A DNA stretch of 11,225 nt from Desulfobacteraceae bacterium (GTDB lineage Bacteria > Desulfobacterota > DSM-4660 > Desulfatiglandales > B25-G16), in contig JAPVWE010000024.1 of NCBI GenBank assembly GCA_028572035.1, positions 1 through 11,225 of the forward strand, given 5' to 3'. A program made the translations under genes and the position numbers. Below are positions 1 to 7,452 of this stretch, in pieces. Each line of letters starts with the position of its first letter. Position 1 is the stretch's first letter. The notes below the pieces were generated by a model. It searched no databases. It was not told where the DNA came from and worked only from the letters and a program-made list of their open reading frames with translations.

Positions 1-807
1 GCCATGTACAGGGCCAGGGATCTGGAGGAATTAAAGGAGATGATGGCCTTTCTGATGGATGAGGGGATTGCCTATTTGATTATAGGGCACGGAAGCAACC
101 TCCTTGTGAGGAATGGGGGATTCAATGGGATAGCGATTATCCTTGATGGAGCCTTCACTTCGATTGAGCGCACCACCCCGGCAGAGCCATATATTTCAGC
201 AGGAGCGGGGCTACTGCTACATAGACTCGTGGATTCTTGCACTGAAAGAGGCCTTGCTGGAGCTGAATTTCTGGCTGGCATTCCAGGAACCGTGGGTGGT
301 GGAGTAGCCATGAATGCGGGAAGTGGGGGTGAAGAGATTAAAGGCCTGATCAGGGAAGTGACGGTTTTGACGAGGAGTGGAGTTGTAGAGAGGAGAGATA
401 GTTCGGTTCTTACATTCCAATACAGGGGACTTGATTTACATAAAGGAGAGATAATCCTCCATGCAGGACTTACTCTAAGATTCGATAAGCCTGCCTCAAT
501 CAAGAAAAGGGTCACCTCCAACATCAAGCGAAGAAAAGAGCGATTTCCTTTTGATATGCCATCTGCCGGATCTATTTTTAAGAACCCTGATGGTGACTAT
601 GCAGGCCGACTAATCGATGCCGCCGGTTTAAAAGGTAGAAGGATAGGGGGGGCGATGATATCACCCAAGCATGCAAATTTCATTGTTAATACAGGCAGGG
701 CCTCGGCCTCTGATATAGTGGCCCTTATGGATCTGGCAAGGGTAAAGGTGAGTGAGATGTTTAATATCCAATTAATTCCTGAGATAAAGGTAGTAGGTAA
801 GGGGTAA
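1..807 (+). CDS. murB: UDP-N-acetylenolpyruvoylglucosamine reductase, 5'-truncated by window edge
   Basis: MurB is the cytoplasmic FAD enzyme that uses NADPH to reduce UDP-GlcNAc-enolpyruvate to UDP-MurNAc, the second committed step of peptidoglycan precursor synthesis. The frame is open through base 1, so the Met at base 4 is probably internal. The usual N-terminal segment of some 35-40 residues is missing. Counting from base 4, the FAD-binding part contains IGHGSNLL (about 28-34) and FLAGIPGTVGGGVAMNAG (about 89-106). FQYRGL (138-143) carries the conserved substrate-site Arg. SAGSIFKNP (187-195) carries the proton-donor Ser, followed by AGRLIDAAGLKG and KHANFIVN. LIPEIK near the C-terminus holds the conserved Glu. 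The short form with GSIFKNP/AGRLI is the non-E. coli type (type II-like). ftsQ starts 3 nt after the stop, and its Shine-Dalgarno lies inside the end of murB, so the two are probably co-translated. Confidence 0.96.
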   Translation, partial: AMYRARDLEELKEMMAFLMDEGIAYLIIGHGSNLLVRNGGFNGIAIILDGAFTSIERTTPAEPYISAGAGLLLHRLVDSCTERGLAGAEFLAGIPGTVGGGVAMNAGSGGEEIKGLIREVTVLTRSGVVERRDSSVLTFQYRGLDLHKGEIILHAGLTLRFDKPASIKKRVTSNIKRRKERFPFDMPSAGSIFKNPDGDYAGRLIDAAGLKGRRIGGAMISPKHANFIVNTGRASASDIVALMDLARVKVSEMFNIQLIPEIKVVGKG

Positions 808-810
808 AGG

Positions 811-1647
811 ATGAAAACAGGTTCAGTATTAGATCACCAGTCGGTAAAGAGGGATAGAAAGAGAATAAAAGGCTTCTTGCTCTTTAAGAGAACCTTAGGC
901 CAATTAGGTTTTGGCCTGATCAAGATGTTTCTCTTCCTTTTAGTGCTTGGAGGCGTTTCTTTAGCCTTTATCTCTGTATACCAATTTCTCTCTACGTCGC
1001 CCTATTTTAGATTACAGAATATTGTGGTGACCGGGGTTAATGATGATTTGCGGGAAGAGATGATCAAGATATCGGGCATTACGGAAGTGGGAAATCTCTT
1101 AGCTATTGATCTCACTGCCATTAAGAGAAATATCGAGGGGCATCCATGGATAAAATCTGTTTTCTTAAAGAAAAAATTTCCCCATACCCTGTATATCAAA
1201 GCAGAAAATGAAGAGTCAGTGGCAATAGTACTATTAGAGGAGAAGATGTACCTCATGGATAGAGAAGGGGTTATATTTAAGGATGTTAAAAGAGATGATT
1301 GTATTGATTTCCCTGTGGTAACTGGCCTATCCGCAGGTGATCAAAAAAACGAAGCATATCTTAAGAGGGCCGCATCTTTTTTAAATGCCTTCCACCAAGA
1401 GGAGACATCATTATCGGCAAAAGAGCTATCAGAGATTCATGTAAGAGAAGATGGAACTCTCACCATCTATTTTAATAAACTACCGTTTAAGGTCTTTTTT
1501 GGGAAAGAGGATTTTATCAGAAAAACTGATGCATTAAGGCATATTATCAAACATCTCCAGGCCACTCATCGACTGTATCAGGCCAGATCAATAGATTTGG
1601 ATTATGATGTTAGGGCGGTCGTTGCATTTACCGGTAGGGTGGTCTGA
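811..1647 (+). CDS. ftsQ: Cell division protein FtsQ (DivIB family)
   Basis: FtsQ is a bitopic inner-membrane divisome protein that links early (FtsZ/FtsA) and late (FtsW/FtsI) division proteins through FtsB/FtsL. The 278-residue product has the family layout. A short basic cytoplasmic tail (KRDRKRIK, about 13-20) comes first. One hydrophobic membrane segment (about 33-58, rich in L, F, V and G) follows. Next is a POTRA domain (about 66-135: FRLQNIVVTGV, then HPWIKSVFLKKKFPHTLYI), then the beta-rich periplasmic FtsQ domain with LMDREGVIF (about 148-156). Identification rests on this architecture, the HPWIKSV..KKFP..L motif and its position between murB and ftsA. The start is 3 nt after the murB stop, with a GGGGTAAAGG purine stretch as ribosome binding site. 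A 52-nt gap leads to ftsA. Confidence 0.93.
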   Translation: MKTGSVLDHQSVKRDRKRIKGFLLFKRTLGQLGFGLIKMFLFLLVLGGVSLAFISVYQFLSTSPYFRLQNIVVTGVNDDLREEMIKISGITEVGNLLAIDLTAIKRNIEGHPWIKSVFLKKKFPHTLYIKAENEESVAIVLLEEKMYLMDREGVIFKDVKRDDCIDFPVVTGLSAGDQKNEAYLKRAASFLNAFHQEETSLSAKELSEIHVREDGTLTIYFNKLPFKVFFGKEDFIRKTDALRHIIKHLQATHRLYQARSIDLDYDVRAVVAFTGRVV

Positions 1648-1683
1648 AGGGTGATGCGAACTTTAGGCACTTTAGATTAATAA

Positions 1684-1690
1684 AAGGGGG
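1684..1690 (+). promoter_or_regulatory. Shine-Dalgarno that decides the ftsA start
   Basis: The purine run AAGGGGG ends directly against a TTG codon at 1691, which would leave no spacing. It lies 9 nt before the ATG at 1700. The ATG is therefore the likely start, and it also removes three residues (MVA) that do not belong to the conserved FtsA N-terminus. Confidence 0.6.
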
Positions 1691-1699
1691 TTGGTTGCG

Positions 1700-2923
1700 A
1701 TGGAGGATTTGGTTGTAGGCCTTGACATAGGCACGAGTAAAATATGTGCAGTGGTTGGGGAAGCGAGGCCTGATGGCATGGTAGATATTATAGGAATGGG
1801 GTCTCATCCATCTATCGGGCTGAGGAAGGGTGTGGTGATCAACATCGAGAACACGGTAAATAGCATTAAAGAGGCCATAGAAGAAGCAGAAACTATGGCT
1901 GGCTGCGAGATCAGTTCTGTCTATGCTGGAATTGCCGGAGGCCATATAAAGGGTTTTAACAGTCATGGGGTTATAGCTCTAAAGAATAGGGAGGTAGGCA
2001 AGACAGATATTGACAGGGTGATTGATGCAGCCAGGGCTGTTGCAATTCCCATGGATCGGGAAGTTATTCATACCCTGCCTCAGGAATTCATTGTAGATGA
2101 TCAGACCGGCATTAGTGATCCTAAAGGGATGTCAGGCGTCCGGCTTGAGGTTAAGATACATATAGTAACTGGAGCGGTTACATCAGCGCAGAATATTATC
2201 AAGTGTGCCAACAGGGCAGGTCTTGATGTTTACGACATTATTCTCGAATCCCTTGCATCCAGTGAGGCGATCCTTACAGATGAGGAAAGAAATCTGGGTG
2301 TTGCATTAATAGATTTTGGAGGCGGGACTACGGATTTGGCGATATTTTCACAAAACTCGATAAAACATACATCCGTATTAACCTTAGGTGGTGACAACCT
2401 GACCAATGATATTACCGTGGGAATCAGGACCCCCTTTAAAGAAGCGGAAAAGATAAAGATTAAGTATGGGTGTGGCCTTACCTCACTTATCGGCAAGGAT
2501 GAGATTATTGAGGTTCCCAGTGTGGGTGGCAGGAAACCAAGGACTATCAGCAGGCAATTGCTGGGAGAGATTTTAGAACCACGGGTGGAAGAGCTTTTTA
2601 ACCTTATCTACCAGGAAATGATTAGGTCTGGTTATGATGATCTGGTCACCTGTGGCGTTGTTGTCACGGGCGGGTCTTCTATCCTTCCAGGTGTGCCTGA
2701 GATTGTGGAGCAGGTTTTCAACATGCCGGCCAGGGTCGGTTATCCTGCTAATATCGGGGGATTAAAAGAGATTGTCAATAGCCCCATGTATGCAACAGCA
2801 GTAGGTCTTGTCCTCTATGGGGCTAACTCACAGCAGAGAGAGAAGAGATTTAGAATAAGGGATACAAATATCTTTAACCGGATAGTATCCAGGATGAAGA
2901 GATGGTTTATGGAAGGGGATTAA
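1700..2923 (+). CDS. ftsA: Cell division protein FtsA
   Basis: FtsA is the actin-like ATPase that tethers FtsZ to the cytoplasmic membrane and recruits later divisome proteins. From the ATG at 1700 the product has 407 residues, normal for the family. It has the actin-fold signatures in order: phosphate-1 loop VGLDIGTSK (about 6-14), phosphate-2 loop LIDFGGGTTDLAIF (about 203-216) and the adenosine motif VVTGGSSILPGV (about 321-332). The 1C domain sits between the first two (about 80-160). The C-terminal peptide FNRIVSRMKRWF has the alternating basic and bulky hydrophobic residues of the FtsA membrane-targeting amphipathic helix. A TTG three codons upstream (1691) is an alternative start but is placed badly relative to the Shine-Dalgarno. 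ftsZ follows after 25 nt, as is usual for this pair. Confidence 0.96.
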   Translation: MEDLVVGLDIGTSKICAVVGEARPDGMVDIIGMGSHPSIGLRKGVVINIENTVNSIKEAIEEAETMAGCEISSVYAGIAGGHIKGFNSHGVIALKNREVGKTDIDRVIDAARAVAIPMDREVIHTLPQEFIVDDQTGISDPKGMSGVRLEVKIHIVTGAVTSAQNIIKCANRAGLDVYDIILESLASSEAILTDEERNLGVALIDFGGGTTDLAIFSQNSIKHTSVLTLGGDNLTNDITVGIRTPFKEAEKIKIKYGCGLTSLIGKDEIIEVPSVGGRKPRTISRQLLGEILEPRVEELFNLIYQEMIRSGYDDLVTCGVVVTGGSSILPGVPEIVEQVFNMPARVGYPANIGGLKEIVNSPMYATAVGLVLYGANSQQREKRFRIRDTNIFNRIVSRMKRWFMEGD

Positions 2924-2948
2924 ATAAGGTTAAGAAGGGAGGCTAATT

Positions 2949-4145
2949 ATGAGATACGAATTTGTTGACGAAACTCCAAGCGCCAAAATAAAGGTTTTTG
3001 GCGTTGGAGGGGCAGGGAGTAATGCAACCAATAATATGATTGCTGCCGGACTCAGGAGGGTGGATTTTATCGTTGCAAATACTGACAAACAGGCCCTTGA
3101 TCTTAGCTCTGCCCTTAATAAATTGCAAATGGGGGCCAATCTAACCCATGGATTAGGGGCCGGAGCTGACCCGGAGAGGGGAGAGCTGGCCGCAGAGGAG
3201 AGCGTGGAGGCAATCAGGGCTGCTGCCGAAGGTGCGGATATGATCTTTATTACCGCAGGCATGGGAGGAGGAACAGGCACAGGCGGCTGTCCGGTAATCG
3301 CCAGGGAATGTAAGAGTGTCGGGGCCTTGACAGTAGCAGTTGTAACAAAACCCTTTGACTTTGAGGGTGAGAAAAGGATGCAAACAGCCCTGACCGGTAT
3401 CGAAAGACTTAAGAAGGAGGTTGACACCCTACTTATCATTCCAAATCAGCGGTTAAGGGCATTGGGGAACAAAGATACCCCCTTTTTGGAGCTTATGAGA
3501 ATGGCCGATGAAGTGCTTCTCTATGCAGTCAAAGGGATATCGGATCTTATCACTATCCCTGGCTTCATAAACCTTGATTTTGCAGATGTCAAGAGGGTCA
3601 TGGAACAAATGGGAACAGCCATAATGGGTACAGGGAAAGCCAGTGGAGAAAATAGGGCGCTTGAGGTAGCCCAGATGGCGATTAACAGCCCCCTGTTAGA
3701 GGATATCTCAATTGATCAGGCAAAGGGTGTTCTCATCAACATCACCGGTTCTACCAAGATGACTATGGATGAGGTTATGGAGGCATCTTCCTTTATAAAG
3801 GATGAGGTCCACGTTGATGCAGAGATTATATGGGGTATGGTCTTTGATGATAATATGGACGATGAAATGCGGATAACCGTTATTGCTACTGGTATAGGTG
3901 GGAGCAGGGAGAGAAAGGTTATTAATCTGAGGGATCTTAACCCTGAAGAAACACAGGAGGGTTGGACAGTAAGGTTAAAGGATGATCTTGATAAGCCAAC
4001 ATTCCAGAGGCGGTTAGCCGGGGAAAATGATGACATGCTTACAAAAGAGACACGTTTAAACTCTGGAAAAAAGGGCATACTCCATAAGCTCTTTCAGAAG
4101 GAGGATCTTGAATATCCTACCTTCTTAAGGAAGCAGGCGGATTAA
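2949..4145 (+). CDS. ftsZ: Cell division protein FtsZ
   Basis: FtsZ is the tubulin-like GTPase that polymerises at midcell to form the Z-ring. The 398-residue product starts after an AAGGGAGG Shine-Dalgarno with 6-nt spacing. Visible motifs are the N-terminal nucleotide loop VFGVGGAGSNATNNM (about 16-30), the tubulin signature GGGTGTG (about 106-112) and VAVVTKPFDFEG (about 129-140). NLDFADVK (about 208-215) is the T7 catalytic loop with its two Asp. The C-terminal domain spans about 225-320. A variable linker ends in DLEYPTFLRKQAD (386-398), the conserved C-terminal peptide that docks to FtsA. A second, similar peptide, DLDKPTFQRRLA, lies at 346-357, which is unusual. GGCPVIA replaces the more common GAAPVIA just after the signature. 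Arginine codons are mainly AGG/AGA (18 of 22 by hand count). No gene of the same operon follows before a large inverted repeat. Confidence 0.98.
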   Translation: MRYEFVDETPSAKIKVFGVGGAGSNATNNMIAAGLRRVDFIVANTDKQALDLSSALNKLQMGANLTHGLGAGADPERGELAAEESVEAIRAAAEGADMIFITAGMGGGTGTGGCPVIARECKSVGALTVAVVTKPFDFEGEKRMQTALTGIERLKKEVDTLLIIPNQRLRALGNKDTPFLELMRMADEVLLYAVKGISDLITIPGFINLDFADVKRVMEQMGTAIMGTGKASGENRALEVAQMAINSPLLEDISIDQAKGVLINITGSTKMTMDEVMEASSFIKDEVHVDAEIIWGMVFDDNMDDEMRITVIATGIGGSRERKVINLRDLNPEETQEGWTVRLKDDLDKPTFQRRLAGENDDMLTKETRLNSGKKGILHKLFQKEDLEYPTFLRKQAD

Positions 4146-4162
4146 TTAAGAATTGAAGATTG

Positions 4163-4469
4163 AAAATTCGTAACATTTTAGCTCTTCGAAAACTACTCCT
4201 GGCCTTTACTCAAGGCCAAATAGTTACCCTTGGTGAGACGCATGAGCATGGAGATGTCTTTTTATTATCTCATGCCCTCTAACAGGGGGCCTCAGCGTGC
4301 CGCTTCAAACCGTGCGCACGAGCAACTCGTCATTGTCTTCTAGGGCCTTTGTCCGTGTGCGCTAGTTTGAAGCGGCCTACCGACTAGTCTTTGTGAGGGC
4401 ATGGTAAAAAAAGACATCTCCATGCTCATTCACCAGTTAATTTCAAAGAGCTAAAATGTTACCAATTTT
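4163..4469. repeat. Long imperfect inverted repeat (about 307 bp) between ftsZ and dsrA
   Basis: Nested complementary arms are visible. 4163-4186 pairs with 4446-4469, 23 of 24 positions, with one C:C mismatch. 4231-4236 pairs with 4430-4435. 4242-4263 pairs with 4408-4429, 22 of 22. 4271-4279 pairs with 4395-4403, 9 of 9. 4299-4310 pairs with 4365-4376, 12 of 12. At the apex 4314-4319 pairs with 4357-4362, and 4311-4320 is itself a perfect palindrome (CGTGCGCACG). The left arm carries an extra small hairpin (TGGCCTT/AAGGCCA, 4200-4218) that breaks the symmetry. The order of the arms means the whole block can fold into one long interrupted hairpin. The right arm runs into a T-run (4466-4471), so it might also stop ftsZ transcription. 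I see no reading frame of note. A MITE-like or structured-RNA element is possible; its identity is unknown. Confidence 0.85.
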
Positions 4470-4494
4470 TTAAGATTAGGATCATGACTTGGTA

Positions 4495-4551
4495 AGATTG
4501 TCAATAAAAAAGTGGTCGATTTTTTTATGTCAATTTTTCTATTGACAATCT
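4495..4551. promoter_or_regulatory. 12+12-bp dyad upstream of dsrA, candidate operator
   Basis: AGATTGTCAATA (4495-4506) is the exact reverse complement of TATTGACAATCT (4540-4551), separated by 33 AT-rich bases. With one bulged base the pairing can continue through A5/T5. The right half contains TTGACA, the -35 box of the promoter proposed here. A regulator binding both halves would therefore cover the promoter and could loop the DNA. The dyad is seen directly; the operator role is inferred. Confidence 0.5.
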
Positions 4552-4571
4552 ATAAAGCTTTTGATTATAAG
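4542..4571 (+). promoter_or_regulatory. Candidate sigma-70-type promoter for dsrABD
   Basis: TTGACA (4542-4547, 6/6 to consensus) is followed after 18 bases by TATAAG (4566-4571, 5/6). Transcription would start near 4578, leaving a leader of about 225 nt before dsrA. It is the best promoter match I see in the 658-base gap between ftsZ and dsrA. Confidence 0.5.
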
Positions 4572-4633
4572 CAACCAATTACTTTTTCAAAGAATCAGCC
4601 AATTCTAATATTCAAGGAATAACCACTCAAAAT

Positions 4634-4671
4634 GGTCTGCCCTCAGCTTTGGGTAAAAGGCAAGAGAGACC
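4634..4671 (+). other. Possible stem-loop in the dsrA leader
   Basis: GGTCT (4634-4638) can pair with AGACC (4667-4671), and GCC (4639-4641) with GGC (4659-4661), with a 5-base bulge on the 3' side. It lies in the proposed dsr leader. It matches no riboswitch consensus that I can recognise. The pairing is short and may be chance. Confidence 0.2.
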
Positions 4672-4732
4672 TAAAAAGGCATAATTTTTGAAGACTGACA
4701 GGGGATTATTATTTTCCTGAGGGAGGAGGTGA

Positions 4733-4768
4733 ATGCAACCACATTATTTTTTTGGATTTACTCCTTAA
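4733..4768 (+). CDS. Possible 11-codon leader peptide upstream of dsrA
   Basis: ATG at 4733 is preceded directly by GGGAGGAGGTGA (4721-4732), the strongest Shine-Dalgarno in the window. It opens a frame of 11 codons (MQPHYFFGFTP) ending in TAA at 4766-4768. The stop is 35 nt before the dsrA start, and dsrA has its own GGAGG at 4791. So strong a ribosome site in front of so short a frame suggests a leader peptide or a ribosome standby site that affects dsrA translation. It may instead be the remnant of a lost gene. There is no terminator/antiterminator pair that I can see. Confidence 0.3.
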   Translation: MQPHYFFGFTP

Positions 4769-4803
4769 AATCACAAAACAGTTAGTAAAAGGAGGCACAG
4801 ATA

Positions 4804-6222
4804 ATGGCTTTTGAACCAAAAGAACCACAAAAGAAATTAAAATATAAAGAGCTTCGGATTTATAGTGATGAAGAGTTAAATAACTACACAGAAGAAGAGC
4901 TCAAGGACTTCAAATGTAAGCATGATATTCCGGATCTGGATGAATTGGAAAAAGGTCCCTGGCCCAGCTTTGTGGCTGATGCAAAACGAGAAGCCTTGCA
5001 TCGAAGGAAACTTGCCGAGGATCGAATGATGGTTGGTAGGGATGTGGTCGAAGATCTGATGGGGATATTGCAGCTCTCATTTGACCATGGAGAGACACAC
5101 TGGAAACATGGCGGCATTGTCGGTGTTTTCGGTTATGGTGGTGGTGTAATTGGCCGGTATTCCGACGTTCCGGAACAGTTTCCATCCATTGTCCACTTCC
5201 ATACCCTGCGTGTCAATCAGCCCAACAGCAAATTCTACAACACAGACTATCTGAGGACCCTTTGCGATCTATGGGAGTATCGTGGCAGCGGTATGCTGAA
5301 CATGCATGGTTCAACCGGTGATATCATATTCTTGGGAACAACAACCGAGCAGCTGGAACCGGTTTTCTACGAGCTGGGGCATGTGTTGCAACAGGATCTT
5401 GGTGGATCTGGATCCAATCTGCGTACCCCTTCCTGCTGTTTGGGCAAAGCACGGTGTGAATGGTCGTGCATTGATACCCAGGATATGTGCTACGAACTAA
5501 CCCATTTTTACCAGGATGAGTTGCACCGCCCGGCGTTTCCTTACAAATTCAAGTTTAAGTTTGATGGATGCCCCAACGGTTGTGTGGCCTCTATTGCCAG
5601 AGCAGATATGTCCTTTATTGGAACCTGGAAGGACAATATCCGTATCGATCAAGAGGCTGTCCAGGCCTATATTGGAGGTGAACTGAAACCTAACGCTGGT
5701 GCCCATAGCGGAAGAGATTGGGGTAAATTTGATATTCAAAAGGAGGTCATCAATCTTTGCCCGACCAAGTGCATGTGGATGGAAGATGGAAAGCTCATGA
5801 TCGACAACAAGGAATGTGTCCGTTGTATGCACTGCATCAATGTCATGCCCAGGGCCTTGAGACCGGGCAGTGATACGGGGTGCAGCATCCTGTGCGGAGG
5901 CAAGGCCCCTATCCTGGAAGGTGCCCAGATGTCGATGTTGACCATTCCTTTTATGAAGTGTGAGCCGCCCTATGACAATATTAAAGATGTTGTGGATAAG
6001 ATCTGGGATTGGTGGATGGAAGAAGGCAGGAACCGTGAGCGCCTGGGCGAGCTGATCCAACGTCATGGTGTTCCAAAATTCCTGGAGATTCTCGATATAC
6101 CGCCAATGCCACAGATGGTAACAGAGCCAAGGAGCAATCCCTACATCTTCTGGAAGGAAGAGGATGTAGAAGGCGGATGGAAGCGTAGCATCGAAGACTA
6201 CAGGGCAAGACATAAGAGATAG
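4804..6222 (+). CDS. dsrA: Dissimilatory sulfite reductase, alpha subunit
   Basis: DsrA forms the cytoplasmic alpha2beta2 sulfite reductase with DsrB, the terminal enzyme of sulfate respiration. It reduces sulfite and loads the product sulfur onto DsrC as a trisulfide. The 472-residue product is somewhat longer than the roughly 440 residues of Desulfovibrio DsrA, mainly through an acidic/lysine-rich N-terminus. The Cys ligands of the siroheme-coupled [4Fe-4S] cluster are visible: C212-x5-C218 (in TPSCCLGKARCEW) and C256-x3-C260 (CPNGC). An inserted ferredoxin domain has CPTKC (319-323) and CVRCMHC (338-344). The start follows GGAGG with 8-nt spacing. Arg codons are mostly CGN (16 of 28 by hand count), unlike the AGR-rich dcw genes, as might be expected of a highly expressed gene. 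dsrB follows after 12 nt. Confidence 0.98.
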   Translation: MAFEPKEPQKKLKYKELRIYSDEELNNYTEEELKDFKCKHDIPDLDELEKGPWPSFVADAKREALHRRKLAEDRMMVGRDVVEDLMGILQLSFDHGETHWKHGGIVGVFGYGGGVIGRYSDVPEQFPSIVHFHTLRVNQPNSKFYNTDYLRTLCDLWEYRGSGMLNMHGSTGDIIFLGTTTEQLEPVFYELGHVLQQDLGGSGSNLRTPSCCLGKARCEWSCIDTQDMCYELTHFYQDELHRPAFPYKFKFKFDGCPNGCVASIARADMSFIGTWKDNIRIDQEAVQAYIGGELKPNAGAHSGRDWGKFDIQKEVINLCPTKCMWMEDGKLMIDNKECVRCMHCINVMPRALRPGSDTGCSILCGGKAPILEGAQMSMLTIPFMKCEPPYDNIKDVVDKIWDWWMEEGRNRERLGELIQRHGVPKFLEILDIPPMPQMVTEPRSNPYIFWKEEDVEGGWKRSIEDYRARHKR

Positions 6223-6234
6223 GAGGTAAGAATC

Positions 6235-7422
6235 ATGGCATTGTCTACAGAGAAACTCGGGCGATACAACCCGGATAAACCTATGGAAAATAGGATCACA
6301 GACCTCGGTCCCAGGCATTTCTGGCAGTATTTCCCTCCCATTATCCAGAAGAATTACGGGAAGTGGCTTTATCACGAAATCCTGGAGTCTGGTGTTCTGG
6401 TGCATGTCTCAGAGACCGGGGACAAAGTTTACACCATTAGGTGTGGCGGCTGCCGGTTCATGACTGTTCAAAATATCCGGGAAATCTGCGAAATTGCAGA
6501 TAAGCACTGTGACGGCTATGTGCGTTTTACTACGCGTAATAACATTGAATTCATGGTGGACACTCCGGAAAAGATGGAGGCCTTGAAAAAGGACCTAATG
6601 AGCAGAAAGCATGTCTCTGGCAGCTACAAATTCCCCATCGGTGGGACAGGAGCCGGGGTTACCAATATTGTCCATACCCAGGGCTATATCCATTGCCATA
6701 CACCAGCCACCGATGCCTCATCTATGGTGAAGGCGGTTATGGACGACCTTTTTGATTATTTTCAAGGGATGACCCTTCCGGCCCAGGTAAGGGTGTCCAT
6801 GGCCTGCTGCCTTAATATGTGCGGTGCTGTCCACTGCTCTGATATCGCGTTGCTCGGATATCACAGAAAGCCTCCTATCGTTGACGACGAGGTTCTCGGT
6901 GGTGTTTGCGAAATTCCGCTGGTTATTGCTTCCTGCCCGACCGGTGCTATCTCACCATCCAAGACCGAGGATGGCAAGAAGACAGTGAAGATTAAAGAAG
7001 AGCGCTGTATGTTCTGCGGTAACTGCTATACCATGTGCAGTGCTGTGCCGCTGACTGACAAGGAGGGGGACGGTGTAACGATTCTTGCCGGTGGAAAGAT
7101 ATCCAACCGGATCACCACCCCCAAGTTTTCCAAGGTGGTGGTTCCGTTTCTGCCCAATAACTTCCCCAGGTTTCCCGAAGTCTGTGACACGGTGAAAAGG
7201 ATTGTCGAGGCATATGCTGCCGATGCCAATAAATACGAGCGCCTCGGTGACTGGGCCGAGCGGATCGGTTGGGAGAAGTTTTTCGAGAAGTGTGATATTC
7301 CTTTTACCGAGCATCTCATAGATGATTATCGACTTTCATATGACACTTACAGGACTTCTACACAATTTAAATACACAGAGGCGGCCTGGGAGGTATCAAG
7401 GGCAGCAGGTGGTATTGAATAG
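6235..7422 (+). CDS. dsrB: Dissimilatory sulfite reductase, beta subunit
   Basis: DsrB is the beta subunit of sulfite reductase and carries the catalytically active siroheme-[4Fe-4S] centre. In Desulfovibrio structures the alpha-subunit cofactor is the structural one. Its 395 residues match the family length. Cluster ligands are likely C154 (YIHCHTP) and C191, C192 and C196 (ACCLNMC), a spacing that agrees with DsrB of known structure. A ferredoxin domain follows with C234 (SCPTGAI) and CMFCGNCYTMC (258-268). The N-terminal GPRHFWQYFPP and HVSETGDKVYTIRCG blocks are typical of DsrB. Its Shine-Dalgarno AGGAGGT overlaps the dsrA stop codon, so the two subunits are likely made in step by translational coupling. 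dsrD follows after 30 nt. Confidence 0.98.
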   Translation: MALSTEKLGRYNPDKPMENRITDLGPRHFWQYFPPIIQKNYGKWLYHEILESGVLVHVSETGDKVYTIRCGGCRFMTVQNIREICEIADKHCDGYVRFTTRNNIEFMVDTPEKMEALKKDLMSRKHVSGSYKFPIGGTGAGVTNIVHTQGYIHCHTPATDASSMVKAVMDDLFDYFQGMTLPAQVRVSMACCLNMCGAVHCSDIALLGYHRKPPIVDDEVLGGVCEIPLVIASCPTGAISPSKTEDGKKTVKIKEERCMFCGNCYTMCSAVPLTDKEGDGVTILAGGKISNRITTPKFSKVVVPFLPNNFPRFPEVCDTVKRIVEAYAADANKYERLGDWAERIGWEKFFEKCDIPFTEHLIDDYRLSYDTYRTSTQFKYTEAAWEVSRAAGGIE

Positions 7423-7452
7423 GTACCCATAATTTGGTAAAGGAGTAGTCAA

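Noticed and set aside
1691..1699. TTG at 1691 as the ftsA start
   Set aside because: The Shine-Dalgarno would touch the start codon; the ATG at 1700 has proper spacing and matches the family N-terminus.
2930..3439. A 169-codon minus-strand open frame opposite ftsZ, rich in Ala, Ser, Pro and Leu
   Set aside because: It is antisense to the conserved GTP-binding half of ftsZ; its composition is what the reverse of Gly/Ala-rich codons gives.
4163..4469. The long hairpin as an ordinary Rho-independent terminator of ftsZ
   Set aside because: It is many times too long and interrupted by internal loops. The T-run at its right edge allows some terminator activity but does not explain the structure.
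4630..4720. A known riboswitch in the dsrA leader
   Set aside because: Only short stems are visible and no conserved core of a class I know (cobalamin, SAM, Moco, TPP) can be recognised.
5497..6405. A 302-codon open frame on the minus strand opposite dsrA and the start of dsrB
   Set aside because: It lies fully antisense to strongly conserved dsrA/dsrB coding sequence, shows no recognisable domain, and reads as a low-complexity mirror of the sense codons.
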